Shown: positions 35,926 through 47,744 of the stretch, piece by piece
How positions within the stretch are numbered: the first letter of the stretch is position 1
Layout: each line of letters begins with the position of its first letter
Assembly: GCF_041296265.1 (NCBI RefSeq)
Contig: NC_091695.1
Span: forward strand, 13,127,001-13,191,000
DNA length: 64,000 nucleotides
Direction: 5' to 3'
Source: Equus caballus
Taxonomy: Eukaryota; Chordata; Mammalia; Perissodactyla; Equidae
Translations under genes and position numbers: made by a program
Notes under the pieces: model-generated
Seen by the model: only the letters and a program-made list of their open reading frames with translations
What the model was told of the DNA's origin: nothing
Database searches by the model: none

Positions 35926-37221
35926 AAGTATAGCATAAATTGAGCACAATAAAAGAAATCCAAAATTACTTTCTCTAATCATATCAATTTGTTTACCACA
36001 TTAATATATTTTTCCCAGATTCCATCATTTCTATTACTATTCACAAACCGAAAGCAAAGTTAAGTAATACTAACAGCACTTTCAGGCATGTTCCATATAG
36101 AAAGGGCTTTTAAAAAATCATAGTGCATCATCTTCCTAGCAGCTTTCTTTTCTTATGTAAGAATTCACCATCTTTCTTAGCCAATAAACATTAAATATTA
36201 CTCTTAATATCATAGTAAATTTCATTTTAATATACAGTTGAGTATAGTTCAATCACTTTATTTGGCCATTCTTTGGTTGATGAATATTTGACTGTTTGCA
36301 GCTTTTTAATTCTTTTGCCAAGATACTAAATGTTGTAATAAATAGCCTTGTGCTTGTAACAGATATACTATTGCTTTTTATTTCTAAAATAAATGTATAA
36401 GATTTCTTCCACATGCTAATGAGTGCTATTGGATCAATGTTTTACAAATATCCATAATAATTTGACATAAGAAAGAAAACATTGAGAAAAAGTTCTATGC
36501 AATGTGATTTTTTGCCAAGTAGTATTTTCCTCTTTTTTTATTTTCAGAGAAAGGATACTAACATTTGCTGACATACTATTTTTATACTGTGATGATAAAA
36601 TTGCAAAATGGTGATAATAGGTGGGTAGCATCACCTATTTCATATCATAGATACAACAGGAAGGATTCTAAAACATTATCTTCTTTTCTATAGAAAGCTT
36701 ATAGTATTTCTGACTTCACTGGATGGGGGCATTGTCCCTTATTGCTACAAAGTACATTTTCTCATTATCGTTATATTGACCAATAGTTTAGAAATAATGC
36801 TGCCAACCTATGTAAAAATCTTTTAGTACTTGTAAACTCTCAAATTCTTCCCAGAGTTAGAAATTTAGTTTTCTTTTGATTGCTTATTTTCATTCCATAT
36901 TTAATTAATGACTTGATATAACACAATAATTTAGCTAGGAAATTGGAATATATTTGTATTAATTATTAAATAGCAATACTTGCAAAGCCCTAATGACTCA
37001 ACTGCAAAAATTCAACATCTGATTTGATTTTTGTAAATAACAAAAATCCTCAATGTGGATTTTCTGCATTGACTCCATAATGATTTCTTCAATTCCCTTC
37101 TCATGACTTATTTATGAAGGTAGCAAGATATACTCTTTCTTGAAGGGATTTTCTCAAAGACTTCAAATTTTCCACATGGAACAGGAAGCCTTCAGGCTTT
37201 AAAATAATGGAGAGAGATGGC
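35926..37221. other. Intergenic; possible old antisense L1/HAL1 piece
   Basis: About 36,190-36,450 ('tttggccattctttggttga', 'actaaatgttgtaataaatag') looks like a reversed, very old L1- or HAL1-type 3' region. The rest is unassigned. No gene seen. Confidence 0.35.
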
Positions 37222-37781
37222 TCAAAAAGTAATTATCTCTTTATTTATTTATTTTATTTTATTTATTTTTTTAATTTTTATTTTTTTCGGATGTACATCA
37301 TATTTCCAATTCTGTATACATTACATCATGTTCACTACCGGAACACTAATTACAATGCATCCCCTCACATGTGACCCTAACCACCCCTTTTGCCCTCCCC
37401 CTCCCCCCTTCCCCAATGGTAACCACCAGTCCAATCTCCAATGTTATGTGTTTTTCTTTTTTTTTTTTTTTGTCGTTTTAATCTTCTACTTATGAGTGAG
37501 ATCATATGGTATTTGACTTTCTCCCTCTGACTTATTTCACTCAGCATAATACCCTCAAGGTCCATCCATGTTGTCACCAATGGCTGGATTTTGTCATTTC
37601 TTATGGCTGAGTAGTAGTCCATCGTGTATAAATACCACATCTTCTTTATCCGTTCGTCCCTTAATGGGCACCTAGGTTGCTTCCAAGTCTTGGCTATTGT
37701 GTATAATGCCGCAATGAATATAGGGGTGCAAGTATCTTTATGCCTTTGTATTTTCAAGTTCTTTGGGTAAATATCCAGCAT
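37222..37781 (-). mobile_element. 5'-truncated L1 3' end, minus strand
   Basis: It starts with a T-rich poly(A) complement and continues 'cggatgtacatcatatttcc', a C-rich run 'cctccccctccccccttccc', then the C-terminal ORF2 region in reverse. In the minus frame this reads TPIFIAALYTIAKTWKQP and MDYYSAIRNDK, the ORF2 end. About 560 bp are kept. Preservation is good, so it is fairly young. Confidence 0.88.
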
Positions 37782-38269
37782 GAAAGCAGTGAATGAACAA
37801 AAAAAAATAAGCATTTGGATGCTCTTCTCTCTTTTTCTCCTGAAAGCAGGAAATAAATCCCTCATGTGAAAGGTGCTTTCTCTACATTTTTTTATTAATC
37901 ACCAAAGTGGAAAAATCAGGGCTGAGAAGCCTATATTAACAAACATTGTTACTTCTTTACTAATTTACTACCCCAAATATAATCGCTGCTTAAGTTCCTT
38001 TCTAATTAAGCACTCAAATCTAAGTTTCTTTGTTGGGTCAAATCCTCACAAATTTATAGTTACTTTGTACAAAAAAATATATAAGCTGCCTGCTTTGCTC
38101 ACTCTCCAAGCATCATTTTTTAGGCTCTCCTGAGCACACATATTAATTTTTTTCCGTTAATCTTGTCTTGTGTCAATTTTATTATTAGTCCAGCCATAAG
38201 AACACATGAGATATAGAGGGAGAAATTTCCCCTTCCTAACATAAACAAGGTCCCCCATGTCTGGCTTTA
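37782..38269. other. Intergenic, nothing recognised
   Basis: No repeat or gene that I can support. The 86-residue open frame at 37,873 shows no OR or other known motif. Confidence 0.4.
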
Positions 38270-39480
38270 CATCTGCTTCTATACAGTAAAGAAAAGATCC
38301 AGGATAGCTAAACCATCTTGAAAAAGAACAAAATTAGAGAATTTATAACGCTGATTTCAAAACTAACTATAAATCTATAGTAATCAACATAGAGCAATAT
38401 TCTATAAAGATAGTAAATACATCAATGGAAAAGAATGAGTCCAAAACGTGTGCACATATGTATGTTCAACTGATTATCAGCTAAGAAGCCAAAGTAATTC
38501 AATAGGATCCAGGATATGCATAAATATTCTCTACAAATCAATAATGAAAAGACAAACAACTTAATAAAAATGGGGAGAAAGATCTGAGCAGACAATTCAC
38601 AGAAGAAAATATGAGTGGTTGATAAACACATACAAAAAAGCCCAACATGCTTAGTCACCAGGAAAATGAAATTACAATAACCATGAGATATTAATTCCCA
38701 CCCACTAGTCTGGGTAAAATAAAAAATACTAGATTACCAAATGCAAAGTATCATATCAGCTACTATGTTCAGCTCCCGAAATTACCATACGTTGCTGATT
38801 GAAGTGCACAATAGTACTTCACTTCAGACAACAGTTTGGCAGGGGCCGGCGGATGGCACAGCGGTTAAGTTCAGGTGCTCCACTTTGGTGGCTGGGGCTT
38901 GCTGGTTTGGATCCCAGGCATGGACCTAGGCATTGCTTATCAAGCCATGCTGTGGCTGGCATCCCGCATATAAAGTAGAGGAAGATAGGCATGGATGTTA
39001 GCTCAGTGCTAATCTTCCTCAAAAAAAAAAAAAAAAAGAAAGAAAGAAAGAAAGAAAGAAAACAGTTTGGCAGTTTTAAGTAATGTTAAACACATTGCTA
39101 CCATACTTCCCAGGAATTCCCCTCATGGATGCTAATTCAAGATGAATGAAAACATGTCCAGAAAAATATGTGTATATTACTGTTACCAATGGCTTTATTT
39201 ATAATAGTACAAAATGGAAATATTTCAACTATCCATCAACAGATAAAAAGATGAATTGTGATATATAAATAAAATACTGCCAGCAATAAAATGGAATCAA
39301 CCTCCCATACGTGCAATAGCATGGGTGAATTTCAATAATATTCAGTTGAGCAAAAGAAACCAGACAGAAACATACTATGTTATTTCATTTATATGAAATT
39401 CTAAAACAAGGAAAATAAATCTACGGTGATGGAAATCATAGTAATTGTAGTCTAGGGATATAGTGTGGGGCCATTTACAA
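38270..39480 (+). mobile_element. Old L1M-type fragment, split by an ERE SINE
   Basis: Decayed L1 3' part: 'cagacaattcacagaagaaa', 'aagcccaacatgcttagtca', 'atgagatattaattcccacc', and after the SINE 'caatggctttatttataata', 'gtgcaatagcatgggtgaat', 'aaaccagacagaaacatact'. The piece from about 39,180 onward recurs at 44,266 and 57,470 as part of the local duplication. Confidence 0.75.
38843..39060 (+). mobile_element. ERE SINE, plus strand, with (GAAA)n tail
   Basis: Well-preserved element: 'ggggccggcggatggcacag' head, A box 'gcacagcggttaagttc', body 'tagaggaagataggcatgga', A-rich tail grown into (GAAA)n. The target-site duplication 'aacagtttggcag' is at 38,830-38,842 and 39,061-39,073. Confidence 0.95.
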
Positions 39481-40040
39481 CAAAAAGACATTGAATAACA
39501 TTTTGAGGTCTTGCAAATGATGTCTTATTGTAAGCAGTAGTAACAAAGGTGACATCATTTTTCAAATACCATCCATGCACACTTGGCATTTTATTTCACC
39601 CAGAATATAACAATAATTTGTTCTTTTAAAAGAAACCAATGCAATATGATCTTTTTAGTACTATTTTTAATTTTTTTCTCAGAAGCTTTTGAATTTCTAT
39701 ATAATCCATATGGACAAATTTTTATAAGATCTATAAAATTACACTAAAATATGTCTATATTTTACTTGATAAATTTCCAAACCATATATTTAGTTTCTAG
39801 TATTTCAACATAGTAATACTCTTATGAAGACTTTTGTATATGTTTATAATTCGTATTACTTCTGCAGAACAGATTTCCAGGAGCAAGTTTTCCATACAAT
39901 GAAGATATGCATGTTTTGAACTGTTTTTGGACCTAGGAAAAGAAGTTTAGAATAATCATGTTCCTCAGTTCATGATACTTTATTATTATTGGGCCAGGCC
40001 AAGCCCATCTCTTTCCTTAAGTTATTTTTTACTCCAATTT

Positions 40041-40682
40041 GTTGTGGGCTGAATTGTGTCCCACCAAAATTCATGTGTTGAAGGTCTAATCAATAGTATT
40101 TCAGGGACTGGCCTGGTGGTGAAGTGGTCAAGTTCATGTGTTCTGCTTTTTGGCGGCCCAGGGTTCGCCGGTTCGGATCCCGGGTGTGGACATGGCACTG
40201 CTTGGCACATCATGCTGTGGTAGGCGTCCCACATACAAAGTAGAGGAAGATGGGCATGGATGTTAGCTCAGGGCCAGTCTTCCTCATCAAAAAGAGGAGG
40301 ACTGGCAGTAGTTAGCTCAGGGCTAATCTTCTTTTTCAAAAAAAAATAGTATTTCAGAATGTGACTGTATTTGGAGACAGGGCCTTTAAAAAGGTAGTTC
40401 ATTAAATTGAGATGGGCCCTAATCCAATATGATTGATGTGTTTTTTACAAAGAGGAGATGAAGACACAGAGAGAGACACTACACATGTACATAGACCCAG
40501 CAATGACCATATGAAGACATAGCAAGAAGGTGGCCATCTGCAAGCCAAGGAGAGGCCTCAGAAGAAATCAAACCCCGCCAACCCTTGGCCTTCTAGGCTC
40601 TAGAGTCGAGAGAATATATTTCTGTTGTTTAACCCACCCAGTCTGGGGTATTTTGTTATGGCAGCACTGGCAAACTAATACA
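40041..40682 (+). mobile_element. MLT1-like solo LTR (ERVL-MaLR fossil), copy A
   Basis: Fossil LTR of the mammalian MaLR group, from 'gttgtgggctgaattgtgtc' to 'ggcagcactggcaaactaat'. An ERE SINE (40,105-40,344) is inserted in it, leaving about 400 bp of LTR. No internal or coding part is present. Its counterpart at 45,383-45,784 came from the local duplication, so the LTR is older than that event, in line with the ancient age of the family. Confidence 0.8.
40105..40344 (+). mobile_element. ERE SINE inside the MLT1 LTR
   Basis: A near-consensus copy: A box 'gtggtgaagtggtcaagtt', B box 'ggttcggatccc', body 'tagaggaagatgggcatgga' and 'gttagctcagggccagtctt', second half 'aaaagaggaggactggcagt'. 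The target-site duplication 'aatagtatttcag' is at 40,092-40,104 and 40,345-40,357. The duplicated LTR at 45,383 has the empty site. Confidence 0.96.
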
Positions 40683-41984
40683 TCCTTCATCTTTATTTAG
40701 AAATAAATTTCCCTCTACCACCATCAGGCAACCATCTCAATATATTTAATGTGAATCTGTTTATGTTCTTGTGTTGCTACAAAAAATACATTACTCTTCC
40801 ATATGCATGCATTTATACTTTATATAAATCTTTTTGCCATATATCTCAAATTACAAATTACAGCTTTAAATTTAAGGCATACAGAAGAATATCTAGTGAC
40901 AAAAATATATATATTGCTGCAAGGAAGACTTAAGTCCCAAAGAAGAGAATTGTCCCAGTGAAATTTGCTTTCTATATAATTATATTAGTCATAGGTTTAC
41001 TTTAGCAACACATACACTAAAATTGGAATACTACGTAATTCTATTAGTCATTAGATGTATAAATTACATATACATAAAATATTCAGCATTTAAAAACATG
41101 TTTGCGTGACAGAGAATTTATAGACATGTTCAAATATAACAGAAGGGCTTCATTTTTAAATATTCTCTTTGGCTCTTCTCCAGTAGTTATATTCTACCTT
41201 TTTCACCTGAAATCTAATCATAATGAAAAGAATAAAGTAATATTTTTATTGCCTAAAAATTGTTTTTTGGAGAACACATCCTTTTAACATCCACTTTACC
41301 CCATTCCTTGAAATAATGACTATGCCAATTGTATTCTTTGAAGTAAAAGTGGAAAAAAAAGATAGTGGTATGATAAAAATACTATTTGTAGATAGAATTT
41401 GTTCTAATTTCACTGCTAGATCATTGGTTTCTAGCTCTTCAATACTGCATTTTTGCAATAATGAATCTCAATACAAATGAATTACTTTGACAGACATACT
41501 TAAATCACTGTGCCCCTTAGCTGTCATGGAGTTGAACTCACTTCAATAATGTAGGCCCAAATTGCAAAAAAGTCTCATGGGGGTGTGTGGCTGACCTTCT
41601 AGAGGAAGACCTTGTTAAGGAACCAACCCCAGGTGGCATCTTCCCCGAGGATGTAAAAGGAAATTTTTAGATGCTTGAATTGCCTGTGCTTTAGAGTTTG
41701 GGCCCCAAAGGTTTATAGAGCCCCATCAACTCTCATTGCTACAGCAACAGAGACATTCTCCCTAAGATCTTGAAACAGAGTCTCCATTACTTCTGAATAT
41801 AAAATATTTATCTTATTTTTGTATTATGGCCTTTAAACGATCCAAAATTATACCTTAAAATGAGCCACTTCTCTTTCATTTTGGAAGGCACTGGGTATTA
41901 TATATAACCAAATAATACAATAATGAAAGTTTGTTTCCAAGATTTATATCTGTTTTGGGGAACACAGGGTGTCAAATATGATCT

Positions 41985-44265
41985 GGGATTTGGGACTCCA
42001 AGGATTTAATGTTTCTATTGTTGTCATAATCAGTCCTTAAGTATGAAAAAATATCTTCACACTATAATACATTTGCTTTCTTCTCACAAGTTAAGTCAAT
42101 GTGATAACTCAGTAGTGATTTTAAGATAAATGGCAATACCTCAATGATACTCTCTCAGCAGAAATGATGAGAAATTTGTAACCTCCTTAAAGAGCTCCTG
42201 GGAGGTCTTCTGTTTATCCTTGACACTAACCATTATTAATCTTGTTTATGACAAGGGAGCAAATTGGCGTAGCATTGCAACTTAAGCTCTGAGATGCATG
42301 TGGGTAGTTACACTGATTGTACAATTGCAAACAAGCCTATGAACTTAATATTCAACAAATCTGCCAGGTGAAATTTATGGATGATTCACTATATAAAGTT
42401 TCTAAAACCCTGTATAAAAAGCTATGATATTAGTTTTTCATGACTCTCTGTAGAATGTCCCCTATGATTCAGGCTTTATGTAACTATTTACATCGACATT
42501 TTATTTTAGGCTAAACATTATTAGGCAATCAAATTTAATTCTGCAAAAAAATATATAACAGTTATAAAGAGTGAATGGCCTTGCCTAGGAATGCTAAACG
42601 TGCCCTTGTGTTAAGTACCATAGTGATTAATTCAACATCTAATATCAGGCCTTAATTAATGGCATTTTATAGCAAGATACAAGTAGAGATGGGACATTTG
42701 ACCAATTGGCGTAGATCCATTTGTAAATTTAATTAATGAAAGAAAAATGAATATTGTATATTCATAGAATAATTATTTAATATTTTAAACATATAATTTC
42801 TGCCTATATAATTTCTATCCTGCTCATAACTCATAGAATGTTATCAAGTTGTCATTTTTAAGCATTCAACACATTATGTTTCATTGAAATTTTTATTGTC
42901 TATGCATATCATGTAAAAAGAAATATAATAATCTGCTTTTCGTGCCATTATACAGAAGCACAATGTTATGATAGTAGGAAGTTTTTTAAATAGAAAACTA
43001 TGGATATATTTACCCAATGAATATAAATCATTTTAACAAATTTCTAGCAGAAATTTTCTTATATAGCTATCTATTATATGGGGAAGGGAGATAAAAATAA
43101 TTTCATGTTTTCACTTAATAGAAATATAGAATAAAAAGATTTGGTACTAGTCCTAAGAGTAAGAAGATTACTACATTTTATGTTAGAAAATCAGTGAAGG
43201 AAATGTCTTGGAAGATGGGAGAAGTTGCTACAAGTTAGTTATCTGAAGGGTATTTATGTTTGTGTTTATGAAGAGGAGAGAAGTCTAGAGAAGAGTTTCT
43301 TAAAATGTGCTTACCTACTATTAGCATATTTCAAATTTAGTGAATCTTGCCCAGGATTACCTTGAGGGATAGCCTAGAACAGAGTAGAGCAGAAGACAGG
43401 ATAGAAAGAAATTAGTTCATCTTAAGTACTGAAAGGACCTAAGATATGTGCACAAATCTCGAGACTAGAAAATGATTGCCATGTTTTAAATACTGATAGA
43501 ATGCTAATGTGGCTAGAGTATAGTGATCTGGATGGAGATTTATAGATGATTTTGCGGTGAAAAACAGGATCCTTTGAAATTACAAAACAAAGAACTACCA
43601 TTCTGGAGTCTTGTTCCTCTACCAACCAGCTGAGTGAGCTTGGGCAAGTCATTAAAAATCTTTGTCAGTACCCCATGGCCTTGGGTGTCATCATTTTGTT
43701 GAAATGATTTTACTGGACACAAACACACTAGTTAGCAATGTTGATTTCTCCACCATAAAGAGGAGCAAAACATCAATAAAACTCTCTCTTAATCCTTTCT
43801 CTCACTGGAATGTCTTAGACCATTGAGCAGAAATCTCTAAGAACAGACACAGTAGCAAAAGAAAATCTTGATATATAAACTGTTCTTTACTAATTCCCTT
43901 ACTAATTAAGTTATCCAAAAGGTTTCTTCTAAACAACCTGGAACTTAGGGAGAAGAAATGTGAGGCATCCCAGAGAAAAGTTTTCTTTTATCAGTTGCAT
44001 TAACATTGTGACAAAGGCTTTAGTTGATACTTTGCATTGTCTCGCTTCCTTTAATTTATTACAAAATTATTGATGAATGGCCCTAGTTTAGCAAAGGACA
44101 GCTAGAGCAGATGCTTTAGTAGCAAGGAGCCACATAGGCTTTTTGAATCTTTTTATTTCTTAAAATTAGGTATGGGAACTCAGAGATTCACTAAACAATA
44201 GGAAAGAATGAAATTATGTAGTGTTTTTAGTATAAAACCACTTGTTAATGAATGCTAAAACATTG
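41985..44265. repeat. Local duplication block Y, copy A
   Basis: Matches 55,095-57,469 (block Y, copy C), and its last 380 bp also match 59,110-59,490 (copy D). Examples are 'gataactcagtagtgatttt' (42,103) beside 'gataactcagtagggatttt' (55,211) and 'ctgggaggtcttctgtttat' (42,198; 55,304). It includes a MIR-like stretch near 43,600. The longest frame is 76 residues and not conserved, so I take it as non-coding. Confidence 0.85.
43600..43715 (+). mobile_element. MIR-like SINE fragment
   Basis: 'ctgagtgagcttgggcaagt' followed by 'catt' and a 'cctcagtttcctcatctgta'-like but diverged region is the MIR core signature. The duplicate is at about 56,835-56,945. Ancient and degenerate. Confidence 0.6.
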
Positions 44266-44761
44266 ATAGCTTTATTCATGACAGTGCAAAATGGAAATAT
44301 TTCATCTCTTCATCAACAAATAAGAAAAGATGAATGATGGCATATAAATAAAATGAAATACTGCCAGCAATGAAACGGAGAGAACTGCCCATACATGAAA
44401 CAGGATGGCTGAATTTCAATAGCATTAAGTAGAGTGAAATAACTAGACAGAAACATACTTTATCGTTCCATTTATATGAAGTTCTAAGGTAGGTAAAATG
44501 AATCTATGGTGATAGAAATCATAGTTATTTGGCCTGGGGTACAGTGTGGGGTGATTTACTGCAAAGAGACATCAAAAGACATTTTAAGTGATGGAAATAC
44601 TCTCTACTTGTATTAACTGTATTAACTGTATTAACACAAGCTGTATTAACACAAGAATCTTCATTTTTTAAATGTTATCCATGCTCACTTGGCATTTTAT
44701 TATACCCAAGACGTACCTTAATAATTTGCTCTTTTAACAAAATCAATGCAATTTGACTTTT

Positions 44762-44977
44762 TTTTAAGATTTTATTTTTACTTTTTCTCCACAAATCCCC
44801 CCAGTACACAACTGTATATTTTTAGTTGTGAATCCCTCTAGCTCTGGTACGTGGGATGCTGCCTCATCATGGCTTGATGAGCAGTGCCATGTCTGTGCCC
44901 AGGATCCGAGCCTGTGAAACCCTGGACACTGAAGTGGAGCGCACGAACTTAACAACTTGGACATGTGGCCGGCCCCC
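44762..44977 (-). mobile_element. ERE-type SINE, minus strand, in block X copy B
   Basis: T-rich left end, then 'gggatgctgcctcatcatgg' and 'cttgatgagcagtgccatgt', with the head at the right ending 'catgtggccggccccc'. The target-site duplication is 'aatttgac(c)tttt' at 44,750-44,761 and 44,978-44,990. Copy A has the empty site near 39,645. The left half differs from the other EREs, suggesting a different subfamily. Confidence 0.88.
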
Positions 44978-45382
44978 AATTTGACCTTTTAAGTGGTGTT
45001 TTTAATTTGTTTCTCATCAGTATCCCATGAACTTATATAGCATTCATATAGACAAACTTTTAAAGGATATATAAAATTATGCTAAATATGTATGTCTATA
45101 ATTTACTTAATGTATTTCCAAATTATATATTTAGTTTTCAGTATTTCACCATATTAGTAATACTATTATGAGGATTTTTGTATATTTTAATAACTTGTAT
45201 TGATTCTGAAGAACAGTTTTCCAGGAGCAAGTATTCTGCCTGATGAAGATATGCATGTTCAACTGTTTTTGGACCTAAGACAAGAGATTTTGATTAATTA
45301 TGTTCCTCAGTTCATGATACATTGTCCTTATTAGGCCAGGGAAATCTCCTCTCTTTTCTAAACTTATTTTTTATTGCAATTT

Positions 45383-45784
45383 ATTATGGGCTGAATTGTG
45401 TCCCACGAAAATTCATGTGTTGAAGTTCTAAACCTCAGTATTTCAGAATGTGACTGTACTTGGAGATAGAGCCTTTAAAGAGGTAATTAAGTTAAAATGA
45501 AGACATTAAGGTGGGTCCTAATCTAATATGCTTGATGTTCTTATAAGAAGAGAAGACTAGGGCACAGAGAGAGACACTATACGTGTACACAGACCCAGAA
45601 ACGACCATGTGAAGACTAGCAAGAAGGTGGCCACCTGCAAGCCAAGGAGAGGCCTCAGAAGAAAGCAAATCTGCCAACCCCTTGGTCTTGGCCTTCTAGG
45701 CTCCAGAACCGAGAAAATACATTTCTGTTGATAAAGCCACCCAGTCTGGGGTATTTTGTTATGGCAGCACTGGCAAACTAATAC
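45383..45784 (+). mobile_element. MLT1-like solo LTR (ERVL-MaLR fossil), copy B
   Basis: The duplicate of the LTR at 40,041-40,682, about 400 bp, without the SINE. It starts 'ttattatgggctgaattgtg' and ends 'cagcactggcaaactaatac'. Only the LTR is present. Ancient mammalian family. Confidence 0.8.
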
Positions 45785-47065
45785 ATCCTTCATCTTTATT
45801 TCTATATCCAATTCCCTCTAGCATCATCAGGAAACCCTCCTAATGTATTTAATGGGAATCTGTTTAGGTTCTTGTGTTCTTACAAAATATGCATTACTCC
45901 CACGTGCATGCATTTGTATTTTTCATAAATGACATTGTACCATACATCTCAACTTGAAGCCTTAAATTTAAGGCCGAAAGGGGAATGTCTTATCACAAAA
46001 AACAGGTTTTGCTGAAAAGAGGACATAAGCCCCAAAGAATAAAATTGCCCCAGGGCAATTTCCTTTCTCCGTAATCCTATTAGTCATGGGCTTGCTTTAG
46101 TAGCACATATAGTAAAATTTAAATGATACATAATTCTATTAGTACATGCATAAAATATCTAAATTATTCAGTGTTTAAAAAATTTATTTGTGTGACAGGA
46201 AATTTATAGATATGACACAGAGCTCCATTTTTAAATGTTGTGTTTGACTCTTCTCTACTATTTATCTTCTACTTTTTCTCATCTGAAATACAATCATAAG
46301 GTTAAGATTAAAATAATAATTCTGTTACCTGAGGATTGTTTTTAGAGGACAAATTCTCCTTTTAACATCCACTTATCCCAATCTTTAAAACAATGACCCT
46401 CCTAATTGTCTTCTTTGAAGTAAATGTGGGGAACAAAAACAACAGACATAGTGGCATAATGAAATTACTATCTAGAGATAGTTTATTCTAATTTCACAGC
46501 TAAACATTGATTTCTAGCTCTTCAATATTACGTTTTTCAATAATGAATCTATGAATGCAAATGAATTACTTTGGGAGACACACTTTAATCACTGTGCTCC
46601 TTAGCTTTCACAGAGTTGAACTCACTTCGATAGTGTAGGCCCAAATTGTAATAAGGACTGATGGGGTGTCTGGTTGAACTTCTAGAGAGTGACCTTGTTA
46701 AGGAACCAACCCCAGTGGCATCTTCCCCAGGAGGTAAAAGGCAATTTGTGGATCCTGCAATCACTTGTGTTTCAGAGTTTGGGTCTCAAATGTTTATAGG
46801 TCCCCATCAACTCCCATTGCCACAGCAATGTAGAGATTCTCCCTAAGAACCTGAAGCAGATTCTCCATTACAGGTAGGCAGAAAATATTTATCTTTCTTT
46901 TTGTATAGTGGCCTTTAGAAAATCCACAACTATACTTTAAAATAGCCCACTTCTTTTTCATTTGGAAGGTACTGGGTAGTATATATAACCAAATAATATA
47001 ATGATGAAGGCTTGCTTCCAAGATTTATAAGTGTTTTGGGGAACACAGGCTGTCAAATTTGATCC

Positions 47066-47525
47066 AAATTTTATATTTCCAAATTAGGACTGGAATTATG
47101 TATTATGTACTTAAGTTATATCACTAGTGAAATGATGGAATTTTGCTCACTGAGATTGTTCATATAGTAGGTTTATTTCTGCAAGATTAGCTAAAATGAA
47201 AACACCATGTTTCATAGAATATCTTGCGAAGGAAAACTGGATACATAGCTACCTAAACTCCAAAAAGTGCTCTTTTTTGAGAACATAATTCTAGATCCCA
47301 AATTTTCTCAGGAAGACTTTCCATTAACTCTGAAAACAAACAGGCAAATGTATATATAGAAGAAGCATAAGTAATCAATGCAATAACGGAATATGTTTAG
47401 ATAAACCATCTCTCTCATGGTGAAATAACGTGCCAACATTTTAGTTAATAGGACCTCCAACAAAAGGGCTTCTGTTTGAGGAAAGCCACTGCATAAGCAA
47501 GAGCAAGGCTTTAAAAAAGGCAGAC
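47066..47525. other. Intergenic, nothing recognised
   Basis: Unique sequence after the end of block X copy B. No gene or named repeat. Confidence 0.4.
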
Positions 47526-47527
47526 CC

Positions 47528-47734
47528 GGAGCTGGCCTGGTGGAAGTTAAGTGGTTAACTTTACATGCTTTGCTTCAGTGGCCCAGAGTTTGCAGGTTTG
47601 GATCCCTGGTGTGGACCTAGCATCACTCATCAAGCCATGCTGTGGCAGCATCCCACATACAAAATAGAGGAAGATTGGCAATGGATTGGAGATTGGAGAT
47701 CAAGGCCAATCTCGCTCATAAAAGCAATAAAATT
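47528..47734 (+). mobile_element. ERE SINE, plus strand
   Basis: 'gagctggcctggtggaagtt' head, 'cttcagtggcccagagtttg', B-box-like 'ggtttggatccc', 'catcaagccatgctgtggca', 'tagaggaagattggcaatgg'. The second half is shortened. Flanked by an imperfect 'cagacc(c)gg' direct repeat. Confidence 0.85.
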
Positions 47735-47744
47735 CAGACCGGTA

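Larger units (their letters stand above)
39180..41984. repeat. Local duplication block X, copy A
   Basis: Matches 44,266-47,065 through its length apart from the SINEs each gained, and its first 300 bp also match 57,470-57,785. Landmarks are the MLT1 LTR, 'tagacatgttcaaatataac', 'ccttgttaaggaaccaaccc' (41,609 and 46,691) and 'ggcactgggtattatatata' (41,886 and 46,967). No gene. Confidence 0.85.
44266..47065. repeat. Local duplication block X, copy B
   Basis: Follows copy A of block Y directly, giving X-Y-X order. It matches 39,180-41,980 and diverges after 'gaacacaggctgtcaaattt' (47,041). It carries its own ERE at 44,762. No gene seen. Confidence 0.85.

Noticed and set aside
37377-37865. 162-codon minus-strand frame as a possible gene
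   Set aside because: It is the C-terminal end of L1 ORF2 read into flanking DNA of a 5'-truncated insertion.
38843-39060. tRNA-like A and B boxes, as a possible tRNA gene
   Set aside because: They belong to an ERE SINE with a SINE body, tail and target-site duplication; there is no complete cloverleaf or terminator of a working tRNA gene.
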